Source: Bacteroidales bacterium UBA1215 (GTDB taxonomy: Bacteria; Bacteroidota; Bacteroidia; Bacteroidales; WCHB1-69). Taken from it: 20,312 bases of DNA. Every line of letters starts with the position of its first letter. Position 1 is the stretch's first letter. The notes below the pieces were generated by a model. It did not search any database and was not told where the DNA came from. It saw only the letters and a list, made by a program, of their open reading frames with translations. The position numbers and the translations under genes are program-made. Below are positions 8,701-13,678 of this stretch, piece after piece. The stretch covers positions 12,945-33,256 of the forward strand of contig DBXJ01000038.1 of assembly GCA_002309475.1 (NCBI GenBank), in the 5' to 3' direction.

Positions 8701-8861
8701 AATAGAGCATAAGCCTCTTCAGACAACTTGGTATTAGGTGACTCTTCTATGATAATGCCTTCTTTTGACAAATCTTTTACTATGGTAGACATGCCGACAT
8801 TAAATTCCTGTGCCGCCTTTCCTAAACGGGATATCTTTTTTACTTCTTCTGACATCTTCAA
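5724..8861 (-). CDS. infB: Translation initiation factor IF-2
   Basis: IF-2 is the GTPase that brings initiator tRNA to the 30S subunit and promotes 50S joining. The 1045-residue product starts with an IF2_N helical module (about 9-60; KISRLGKAAQEFNVGMSTIV). Residues 60-440 form a long Lys/Glu/Pro/Val-rich low-complexity region. A second IF2_N-like module near 470-530 (YITANELAKMMNIPVSKVI) precedes the G domain, with GHVDHGKT at about 553-560, DTPGHEAF at about 603 and NKID at about 656. Domain 2, the coiled linker and the C-terminal domain (ending near IKVGDIIEGFEEV) are complete. An ATG two codons downstream (8855) is an alternative start. It lies 62 nt after nusA in the conserved rimP-nusA-infB order. 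The low-complexity region produces long spurious antisense frames. Confidence 0.97.
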   Translation of the reverse strand: MKMSEEVKKISRLGKAAQEFNVGMSTIVKDLSKEGIIIEESPNTKLSEEAYALLEKKYKADKVAKSAAQEVEIGKLSKEQAAKEQQKAEIVQEAPAVVVKEEKKETPKKVEEAKPIEKEVKEETPVEEKVEVKETPKEETPAEEAKTEIVTPSEEGEVKRKGPKVIGKIDLEATKKKPAKKAKATSKEEKVSKKESSSTKKASKTKTAKEVEKIEEPKELPQQEEPTVQVEETPAPVQEESSAPKEQVESVQAVQQEPVEQEPVVEEPVEEKQEKVQEVDIKVNAPILQGVKKLGTIDLTAINSKTRPDKVVKKDKEKNKKAKGKDDGDKKFKGSGKPKDSNKLVSNGEEHHAEKGARGDKQKEADNRNERNDTDNKKKRKRDRIKVQQYSIVDDSFEKPRNTWQKGSKRVQRPDVDKEEVEANVRQTMSKMGPLGKSKASKHAHDKRQKIQKEIAIQDEIKAKESKILKVTEYITANELAKMMNIPVSKVIATCMSIGQLVSINQRLEKDLIQIIAEEFDYQVQFMDEDIEDSNVIEVDDPSNLQPRAPIVTVMGHVDHGKTSLLDYIRKTNVIAGEAGGITQHIGAYEVQLSDGRKITFLDTPGHEAFTAMRTRGAKVTDIVIVVIAADDSIMPQTVEAINHAQAAGVPMIFAINKIDKPGADPEKIRAALANMNLLVEEWGGKIQSQDISAKKGINVDELLEKVLIEAEMLELKANPNTFATGTVIESSLDKGRGYVAKILVQNGTLRKGDFVVAGTSCGKTKVMYNERNQVVTSAGPSTPVLLIGLDSAPQAGDTFRVFEDEREGKSVVSKRHQLLREQGLRTTTRMTLNDIGQRIALGDFKELNLIVKADVDGSKEALTDALEKLSTDKVMVKVIHSSVGQVTESDVLLASASKAIIFAFQVRPSSGAKKLAEQEQVDIRTYSVIYDATNDLQEAIVGMKEPEVKETIVCNIEVRETFKISKVGIIAGCYVLDGKIQRTTKVRIIRDGIVIHTGRLGSLKRFKDDVKEVQAGYECGLNIESYNDIKVGDIIEGFEEVLVK

Positions 8862-8923
8862 CTATTTTGGTTAAATACTCTATTTTTGTAATCTTTGTTT
8901 TTTAGATTGATTTAAAAATGCTA

Positions 8924-10168
8924 TTATTCTTCAGCAAATTCAGCATTGATGATTCTTAAAACATCGTCTATTGTTTCTTCTTCCAAATCGGTACGACGAA
9001 GCAATTCTTCACGACCCAAGTCTAACACATTTCTACCTGTATCGCAACCGATGCTCTTTAAAACATCAATAATCCATTCATCAATTTCGTCTGCAAATTG
9101 TTCTATTTTTACATCATCTACAATTTGAAGATCGTCACGCAAAACGTCTATTTCATAACCGGTAAGTTTGTTGGCCAAACGAATGTTTACACCATTCTTT
9201 CCGATAGCCAAAGAAATTTGTTTGGGATCCATCAATGCTTCGGCTCTCTTTTCCTTAACATTTACTGTCAATTTGCTAATTTTAGCAGGATTCAAAGCAC
9301 GGGTGATATACAATTCCGGATTGGTAGTATAGCTGATGATATCAATATTTTCGTCTCTCAATTCTCTCATAATTCCATGAATTCGAGAACCTTTCATTCC
9401 TACGCAGGATCCTACAGGGTCTACATTGTCATCATAAGTTTCCACTGCCACCTTGGCCTTTTCTCCCGGTACACGAACTATATTTTTAATTTCTATTGTA
9501 CCATCGCCAATTTCAGGAATATCTTCTTCCATCAATCTTTCCAAGAAACGCGGAGAAGTACGCGAAGCTTCTATTAAAGAAGAATTTACCTTCAATTCCA
9601 CTTTTATAACAACAGCTTTAATGCTGTCACCTTTTCTATAAAAATCGCTCGGGATTAATTCTTGTCGTCTGATAAGAATTTCTATACCTTCTTCATCAAT
9701 GAAACTGATGTCTTTTTTATACACATGAACTACAGTTCCGGTAACAATTTCTCCAATACGATTTTCGTATTTTTTGTAAACTTCTTCTTTGTTGTATTCT
9801 GTAATTTTGGCCGACAAACTTTGACGCAATGCCAATATATCCCTTCTCCCGAACTCAGCATGTGAAATATTTTCCCACAACTCTTCACCGACTTCAAAGT
9901 CAGGTTCTATTTTGATAGCTTCTGAAAGTTCTATTTGATTTGCTTCGTTGGTTAATTCGCCGTCTTCTACAATCGTACGCCAACGTTGAAACTCAATATC
10001 ACCTTTATCCGGGTTTACAATTACATTAATATTAGCATCTGCCCCATATTTTTTTAATAGCATCTGCTTAAACACATCTTCCAAAATTTTCATCAACACT
10101 TCTCTGTCAATGTTCTTTAATTCTTTGAATTCGGATAAGTATCCTATCAAATTAAGATTTTCGCTCAT
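8924..10168 (-). CDS. nusA: Transcription termination/antitermination factor NusA
   Basis: NusA binds RNA polymerase, modulates pausing and enhances intrinsic termination. The 414-residue protein has the N-terminal polymerase-binding domain (1-130), an S1 domain (about 137-200; IGEIVTGTVVHVYKKDISF), a KH1 domain with GMKG at 257-260 and a KH2 domain with GKNG at 323-326. A short helical tail carries one helix-hairpin-helix-like unit (about 375-410). It lacks the full pair of acidic repeats that extend E. coli NusA to 495 residues, as is usual outside the gammaproteobacteria. It lies 12 nt downstream of rimP. NusA may regulate its own operon through the terminator ahead of rimP (see 10649-10682). 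Confidence 0.96.
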   Translation of the reverse strand: MSENLNLIGYLSEFKELKNIDREVLMKILEDVFKQMLLKKYGADANINVIVNPDKGDIEFQRWRTIVEDGELTNEANQIELSEAIKIEPDFEVGEELWENISHAEFGRRDILALRQSLSAKITEYNKEEVYKKYENRIGEIVTGTVVHVYKKDISFIDEEGIEILIRRQELIPSDFYRKGDSIKAVVIKVELKVNSSLIEASRTSPRFLERLMEEDIPEIGDGTIEIKNIVRVPGEKAKVAVETYDDNVDPVGSCVGMKGSRIHGIMRELRDENIDIISYTTNPELYITRALNPAKISKLTVNVKEKRAEALMDPKQISLAIGKNGVNIRLANKLTGYEIDVLRDDLQIVDDVKIEQFADEIDEWIIDVLKSIGCDTGRNVLDLGREELLRRTDLEEETIDDVLRIINAEFAEE

Positions 10169-10180
10169 ATCTTGTTAATT

Positions 10181-10633
10181 TTATAATATCGGATCTATTT
10201 TTGCTACTTTAACTTCTTGCATTTGCAGTGTTTTTTCCATTGTTTCTTTTTTTCTATTGTCTTTTTTCTGCAGAGTAATATTTTGTTCGTTCACTTGTAC
10301 CAAAATGCCTGTCAGTTTTTCTCCTTCTATTGTGGTTACTGTCAATTGTTTGCCGATGGCATTTTTATATTGACGTAAAAATTTCAACGGCTGCCCTAAA
10401 CCATAAGAAGAAACATTCAGTTCAAAATCGGCTTCTTCTCTGTCTAAATTTTTCTCTATATGGCGACTTACTTCCACACATTTAGAAATAGGCACACCAC
10501 TATCTCCATCTAAAAAGACATATATCACATTGCCCGGCTTAACTTTTACCTCACCGATAAACAAATCGGTGCCGGCTATTTGTTCTTCCACCAAGGCAGT
10601 TATTCGCTCTACTGTTATTTCCTTTTTTTTCAT
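10181..10633 (-). CDS. rimP: Ribosome maturation factor RimP
   Basis: RimP helps assemble the 30S ribosomal subunit. The 150-residue protein matches the family in length and layout. An N-terminal alpha/beta domain contains the strand KPGNVIYVFLDGDSGVPISK, the ECVEVSRHIEKN-like helix and the SYGLGQPL turn. A C-terminal SH3-like barrel follows (about 85-150; GKQLTVTTIEGEKLTGIL). The start is the first ATG, followed by a lysine-rich beginning (MKKKE). No Shine-Dalgarno sequence precedes it. A terminator-type hairpin with a U tract ends 15 nt upstream of the start codon, so transcription must pass it or begin within those few bases. Position ahead of nusA and infB is the conserved order. Confidence 0.93.
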   Translation of the reverse strand: MKKKEITVERITALVEEQIAGTDLFIGEVKVKPGNVIYVFLDGDSGVPISKCVEVSRHIEKNLDREEADFELNVSSYGLGQPLKFLRQYKNAIGKQLTVTTIEGEKLTGILVQVNEQNITLQKKDNRKKETMEKTLQMQEVKVAKIDPIL

Positions 10634-10648
10634 TTTGTCAGTTTTAAC

Positions 10649-10682
10649 AAAAAAGAGAGGTCTATTAGCGACCCCTCCTCTT
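10649..10682 (-). terminator. Intrinsic terminator/attenuator in the rimP leader
   Basis: On the minus strand an 8-bp core stem, GAGGGGTC with GACCTCTC (one G-U pair), encloses the loop GCTAATA and runs straight into six T residues followed by G. The stem can extend to 13 pairs with two more G-U pairs. The T tract ends at 10649, 15 nt before the rimP ATG at 10633. Because no TAnnTTTG promoter lies between this hairpin and the tRNA gene upstream, it probably acts as an attenuator for rimP-nusA-infB. In Bacillus subtilis NusA is known to repress its own operon through a leader terminator ahead of rimP; the same logic here is inference. Confidence 0.75.
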
Positions 10683-10692
10683 AACTCATGCT

Positions 10693-10730
10693 AAAAAAAA
10701 TCCCACTACATCTAGCTATGAGTGAGATTT
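10693..10730 (-). terminator. Intrinsic terminator of tRNA-Gln
   Basis: On the minus strand AAATCTCACT (10730-10721) pairs with AGTGGGATTT (10707-10698) with a single G-U pair. Part of the loop can pair further (CAT with ATG), and the hairpin is followed by a T tract to 10693. It starts 3 nt past the tRNA 3' end. This is the first of two tandem terminators between the tRNA and rimP. Confidence 0.8.
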
Positions 10731-10733
10731 ATG

Positions 10734-10804
10734 TTGTCCAACCTGGATTCGAACCAAGACAGACAGTACCAAAAACTGTAGTGCTGCCATTACACCATTG
10801 GACA
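10734..10804 (-). tRNA. tRNA-Gln (anticodon TTG)
   Basis: The minus strand reads a complete 71-nt cloverleaf. The acceptor stem TGTCCAA (5') pairs with TTGGACA (3') in seven perfect pairs, the D arm is GTGT...GCAC with AATGG in the loop, and the anticodon stem is ACAGT/ACTGT around the loop TTTTGGT. The T arm carries GGTTCGAATCC. Positions 34-36 of the loop are TTG, which reads Gln codons CAA and CAG. The discriminator base is A and CCA is not encoded, so it must be added after transcription. The gene stands alone, directly upstream of the rimP-nusA-infB operon, a place taken by an initiator tRNA (metY) in E. coli. Confidence 0.95.
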
Positions 10805-10819
10805 TCGCTAAAAGCACTG

Positions 10820-10827
10820 CAAAAGTA
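10820..10827 (-). promoter_or_regulatory. -7 box (TACTTTTG) of the tRNA-Gln promoter
   Basis: On the minus strand TACTTTTG matches TAnnTTTG exactly and lies 15 nt before the tRNA 5' end, so transcription would begin about 9 nt ahead of the tRNA. A T-rich stretch occupies the -33 region rather than a clean TTTG. It is the only recognisable promoter upstream of rimP. Confidence 0.6.
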
Positions 10828-10975
10828 CAACTTTTTTTATAACAATAAAAAAAAATTGTAAAAAATTTTTTTTAGTTTTATATCATCCTGTTTTTTAGTA
10901 TTTTATAATTTTTCAAAAAACAATAATTTCTTTTTTTTAGAAAAAAAAGATTGTTTTTACGGCTTAAATTTCGTT
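10828..10975. other. A+T-rich divergent intergenic region
   Basis: This stretch separates the tRNA-Gln promoter (leftward) from the sulfur-cluster promoters (rightward). It consists largely of A and T homopolymer runs. An imperfect A/T palindrome at about 10916-10957 (AAAAACAAT, T8, AG, A8, ATTGTTTTT with a five-base bulge) could form a weak hairpin or act as a rigid bent A-tract element. No open frame or RNA gene is visible in it. Confidence 0.5.
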
Positions 10976-10983
10976 TACTTTTG
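10976..10983 (+). promoter_or_regulatory. -7 box (TACTTTTG), distal promoter of the sulfur cluster
   Basis: TACTTTTG matches TAnnTTTG exactly. A TTG lies 22 nt upstream (from ATTGTTTTTACGG), slightly beyond the usual 19-21 nt spacing. It would give a leader of about 135 nt ahead of the ATG at 11125. Confidence 0.45.
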
Positions 10984-11012
10984 CAACAATTTCTCACATC
11001 TTCGTCAAATTT

Positions 11013-11026
11013 TGTCATTATTGACA
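11013..11026. promoter_or_regulatory. Candidate operator dyad TGTCA-TTAT-TGACA
   Basis: This is a perfect inverted repeat with five-base arms and a four-base spacer, lying between the two promoter-like boxes of the sulfur cluster. The geometry (TTGxx-N4-xxCAA-like) resembles sites of CRP/FNR-family regulators, but no regulator gene is in the window and five-base arms can arise by chance in such DNA. Confidence 0.3.
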
Positions 11027-11068
11027 TTAAAATTCTTAACTTTTACCTGTTAAACTTTTATGCACAAT

Positions 11069-11086
11069 ATTGTTATCTATAACAAT
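11069..11086. promoter_or_regulatory. Candidate operator dyad ATTGTTAT-CT-ATAACAAT
   Basis: A perfect inverted repeat with eight-base arms and a two-base spacer lies 9 nt upstream of the proximal -7 box at 11096-11103, so it covers the -33 region. A protein bound here would be expected to block or control the polymerase. One half-site (ATAACAAT) also occurs at 10839-10846 in the tRNA-Gln promoter. The binding protein is unknown. Confidence 0.4.
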
Positions 11087-11095
11087 TAAAAATTG

Positions 11096-11103
11096 TATCT
11101 TTG
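11096..11103 (+). promoter_or_regulatory. -7 box (TATCTTTG), proximal promoter of the sulfur cluster
   Basis: TATCTTTG matches TAnnTTTG exactly. Transcription would begin near 11110, leaving a leader of about 15 nt before the ATG at 11125. A TTG lies 23 nt upstream, within the dyad at 11069-11086. Because this box overlaps the TTG at 11101, that TTG cannot be the real translation start of the next gene. Confidence 0.55.
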
Positions 11104-11124
11104 CATATTATAATTTTTAGGAAA

Positions 11125-11364
11125 ATGAAGGAAGAATGTCCTAACTTTAGCGGTTGTCAAATAGTTAATATAAAAGACTTTGTCGCAGACGAAGAAAAAA
11201 AACAAGCATATATAGACACTTACTGCCATGGGGAAAATGCCGGATACACCCATTGCAAACGCTTCCAAACGAAAAAAGCACTGAATTTTTGTCCCAATTT
11301 TGTCATGCCCGATTCACCTTGGAGCATTGATGAAATTATGGAAAAATGTGAAAACGAAGAATAA
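11125..11364 (+). CDS. Cysteine-rich small protein, putative metal or Fe-S binding
   Basis: I use the ATG at 11125, not the in-frame TTG at 11101, because the TTG lies inside the -7 promoter box. The 79-residue soluble protein has six cysteines, at 5, 11, 34, 44, 56 and 75. Two local patterns stand out: CPNFSGC at the start and YCHG...HCKRF in the middle (C34 to C44), a spacing seen in many small bacterial metal-binding proteins. The second half repeats a CPNF element (C56). There is no signal peptide or membrane segment. It is the first gene of the cluster, 34 nt ahead of the DsrC gene. It could be an iron-sulfur or zinc protein that serves as a redox or assembly partner; I do not recognise a named family. 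Confidence 0.7.
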   Translation: MKEECPNFSGCQIVNIKDFVADEEKKQAYIDTYCHGENAGYTHCKRFQTKKALNFCPNFVMPDSPWSIDEIMEKCENEE

Positions 11365-11398
11365 AATTTAACAAATAAAAATAATAAAAAATAGAATT

Positions 11399-11692
11399 AT
11401 GGCAGAATTAGAATTTGACGGAGACGGATTTTTAACCAATCCCGATATTTGGACAGAAGATGTAGCAAAAGAAATTGCTAAAGCCGATGGTATTGAAATG
11501 ACAGAAAAACACTGGGCAGTTGTCAATGTTATCAGAAACAATTTCATAGAAAAAGGCAACGCTCCAATGGTAAGAACTATTTGCAAAGAAACCGGTTTGA
11601 AACTAAAGGATATTTACGAATTATTCCCATTAGGTCCGGCACGTGGAGCATGCCGTGTGGCAGGTCTTCCAAAACCTGATGGTTGCGTATAG
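11399..11692 (+). CDS. DsrC-type sulfur relay protein (TusE/DsrC/DsvC family) with both C-terminal cysteines
   Basis: DsrC-family proteins carry sulfur as persulfide or trisulfide on a flexible C-terminal arm. The 97-residue product matches the family over its full length: an N-terminal DGxGFL element, the helical core (TEKHWAVVNVIRNNF) and the arm ending CRVAGLPKPDGCV. It has a Cys at 85 and a Cys at 96, separated by exactly ten residues, which is the CysB-x10-CysA arrangement of true DsrC. TusE, which serves tRNA 2-thiolation, normally keeps only the last cysteine. The gene is followed after 24 nt by the DsrM/HdrE-like subunit and then the DsrK/HdrD-like subunit, the known partner of DsrC in sulfate reducers and sulfur oxidisers. 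No dsrAB is present in the window. Confidence 0.9.
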   Translation: MAELEFDGDGFLTNPDIWTEDVAKEIAKADGIEMTEKHWAVVNVIRNNFIEKGNAPMVRTICKETGLKLKDIYELFPLGPARGACRVAGLPKPDGCV

Positions 11693-11716
11693 TCTCTTTT
11701 TTAATATTATTGAAAA

Positions 11717-12346
11717 ATGATTTGGTATCAATATCTTAGTTTAGGGGCTTTGGCAGTTTTCCTGATAGCCATGTTGTGGCACTTTATTCGTTTGATAAAA
11801 GAAGGAAAGCCAAAAGATTTGTCCACCAAAAGCGGAAACCTACCCAAGGCAGAGGTATATGCCTATACCATTGCCATGATGCCCAACCATAAAGAATCTG
11901 CCTATTTACATTTGCCGTCTTTTACAGCAGGCATTTTCTTTCACATAGGCATATTCTTAAGCATCTTGTTATTTTTCGTATTCTTTTTTATCAGTCCCAC
12001 ACTATTCCCTCAATGGCTTCAAATGGTTCTTGCACTTTGCATTGGCATTTGCGGATTGTGCGGATTCGGATTGTTCATAAAAAGAATGATAGTAAAGAAA
12101 ATGAGAGAACTATCTCACTTGGATGACTTTCTTTCCAACTTCTTTACCACCTTGTTTCAATTTTTTACAGCCATTTATCTTATAGCAGGTTCGTTTGCTC
12201 CAATATATTACATTTTGGTAACTATTTTGTTACTCTATATACCTATGGGAAAGTTGAAACACATGCTGTATTTCTTTGCGGCACGCTTTCATTTAGGTTA
12301 TTTTTATGGTTGGAGAAACTCTTGGCCACCTCAAAAGAACTATTAA
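11717..12346 (+). CDS. DsrM/HdrE/NarI-like membrane subunit (heme b, quinone-reactive)
   Basis: The 209-residue product is an integral membrane protein with about five hydrophobic helices (near residues 4-24, 69-92, 98-120, 140-160 and 162-182). Histidines sit in or at the ends of helices (H22, the HLPS and FFHIG region near 65-76, HLDDF near 135, and the late KLKHMLYFF). Such placement fits b-heme ligation in the respiratory nitrate reductase gamma/DsrM/HdrE superfamily, which exchanges electrons with quinones. A cytoplasmic loop lies between helices 1 and 2. It is one base ahead of the DsrK/HdrD-like gene, so the pair probably forms a membrane complex. Known family members of this kind reduce or oxidise disulfide-type substrates; the exact ligand set needs an alignment. 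Confidence 0.8.
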   Translation: MIWYQYLSLGALAVFLIAMLWHFIRLIKEGKPKDLSTKSGNLPKAEVYAYTIAMMPNHKESAYLHLPSFTAGIFFHIGIFLSILLFFVFFFISPTLFPQWLQMVLALCIGICGLCGFGLFIKRMIVKKMRELSHLDDFLSNFFTTLFQFFTAIYLIAGSFAPIYYILVTILLLYIPMGKLKHMLYFFAARFHLGYFYGWRNSWPPQKNY

Positions 12347-12347
12347 T

Positions 12348-13646
12348 ATGGAAAAATTGACAAAAGAACAAATAGACAAAGCCATTGCTTTGTTGAAAAT
12401 GCGTCCGGACAGCAAATTAGAAACGCATTTGAATGCTTGTGTTCACTGCGGATTGTGTGCGTCGAGTTGCATGTACTACAAAGCAATGAAGGAAAATAAA
12501 TTTATTCCTGCCAGAAAAGTTGAATTAGTGGCATCTTTATATAGAAGATACTGCACCTTGACAGGAAGAGTGGCACCTTTTTTAGTCAATGCTCGTGAAC
12601 TGGACGACCAAATGGCAGAAGAAATGATAGACTCTCTTTTTGGTGCTTGCACCATGTGCGGTCGTTGTGTAAAACACTGCTCTATCGGCGTTGACATTGC
12701 CTACATCGTCCACTTTGGACGACGTATGTTGGCAGCCATGGGATTGGTGCCCAAAACATTACAAGCTACAGTCGATGCCGCTTTGACAACCGGTAACAAC
12801 ATGGGTATTGAAACGAGTGACTTTGTGGATACCATTCAATGGATGGAAGAAGAACTACAAGATGAATGCGGAGAAGATGCCCGCATTCCTTTAGACGAAA
12901 CCGACAAGGACATTCTTTATACCCTCAATCCTCGTGAACCCAAATTTTTCCCCTTGTCGATTGCTGCTATCGCAAAAATTTTCTATGCAGCAAAAGAAAG
13001 TTGGACCATCTCTACACACATGTACGACGTTACCAACTACGGACTTTTCAATGGCAACAACGAGCAAGCCGGACAAATTGCCAAACGTCTTCACGATGAA
13101 GTTATTATAAAACGTTGCAAACGTTTAGTATTGGGAGAATGTGGTCACGGATCTCGTGCAAACAGATGGGAAGCTCCCAACTATCTGCAGCAACCCTATG
13201 AATTTGAAACAATTACTGCAGTAGAACTTATCAATAACTATATTCGTACCGGTCGTATCAAAATAGATAAATCTTTGAATCAAGAGTTGGTCACCTTGCA
13301 CGACCCTTGCAATTTGGTTCGTAATGGCGGACTATTGTCGGAATTGCGGTTTGCAGTGAAAAGTGCTGTCAGCAATTTTGTGGAAATGACCCCTCACGGC
13401 ATGGACAACTTCTGCTGCGGTGGCGGTGGCGGACAATTGGCAATGAGCGAATACAACGAACGCCGTATCAAAATTGGAGAAATCAAAGCCGACCAAATTA
13501 GAAAAACAGGAGCAAAAGTGGTAGTTACTCCATGTCACAACTGCGTTGACCAACTTTCTCAATTGAATCAAGTTTATCATTTAAATGTAAAAATAAAAAC
13601 CATTGCCGAAATAGTAGCAGATGCATTGGTATTAGATAAAGAATAA
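12348..13646 (+). CDS. DsrK/HdrD-like iron-sulfur catalytic subunit
   Basis: I start at the ATG 12348, one base after the preceding stop, rather than at the longer frame from 12306, which would overlap the membrane subunit. The 432-residue protein has two ferredoxin-type clusters: C31/C34/C37/C41 and C101/C104/C107/C111, each CxxCxxCxxxC. A CCG module follows with the pattern C-x34-CC-x38-CxxC (DPCNL..., FCCGGGGG, TPCHNC), which in HdrD and DsrK binds the noncubane [4Fe-4S] cluster that cleaves heterodisulfides. An earlier partial CCG copy is seen as ECGHGSR. There is no membrane segment, so it is the cytoplasmic subunit that would act on the DsrC C-terminal arm. GlpC and lactate-oxidation LutA/LldE families also have CCG modules but not this neighbourhood. 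Confidence 0.9.
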   Translation: MEKLTKEQIDKAIALLKMRPDSKLETHLNACVHCGLCASSCMYYKAMKENKFIPARKVELVASLYRRYCTLTGRVAPFLVNARELDDQMAEEMIDSLFGACTMCGRCVKHCSIGVDIAYIVHFGRRMLAAMGLVPKTLQATVDAALTTGNNMGIETSDFVDTIQWMEEELQDECGEDARIPLDETDKDILYTLNPREPKFFPLSIAAIAKIFYAAKESWTISTHMYDVTNYGLFNGNNEQAGQIAKRLHDEVIIKRCKRLVLGECGHGSRANRWEAPNYLQQPYEFETITAVELINNYIRTGRIKIDKSLNQELVTLHDPCNLVRNGGLLSELRFAVKSAVSNFVEMTPHGMDNFCCGGGGGQLAMSEYNERRIKIGEIKADQIRKTGAKVVVTPCHNCVDQLSQLNQVYHLNVKIKTIAEIVADALVLDKE

Positions 13647-13678
13647 AATTAAAATAAGTTAAATAAAACAATTTTATC

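Noticed and set aside
9098..9577. 159-codon plus-strand frame opposite nusA
   Set aside because: It mirrors the conserved S1 and KH coding sequence of nusA and has no plausible start context or domain.
10828..10975. CRISPR leader or origin-like element in the A/T-rich region
   Set aside because: There are no spaced repeats, DnaA-box clusters or origin-associated genes; it is ordinary A/T-rich promoter DNA.
11101..11364. Longer version of the Cys-rich gene starting at the TTG at 11101
   Set aside because: The TTG is part of the TATCTTTG -7 promoter box, so it would lie upstream of the transcript start; the ATG at 11125 is preferred.
11399..11692. Calling this gene tusE with a tRNA 2-thiouridine role
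   Set aside because: It carries both C-terminal cysteines and sits with DsrMK-like genes, and no tusBCD or mnmA is nearby; a DsrC-type role fits better, though TusE function cannot be fully excluded.
12306..12347. Extended N-terminus of the DsrK/HdrD-like protein
   Set aside because: It would overlap the end of the membrane-subunit gene by 41 bases; the ATG at 12348 begins one base after that gene's stop and gives a family-like N-terminus.
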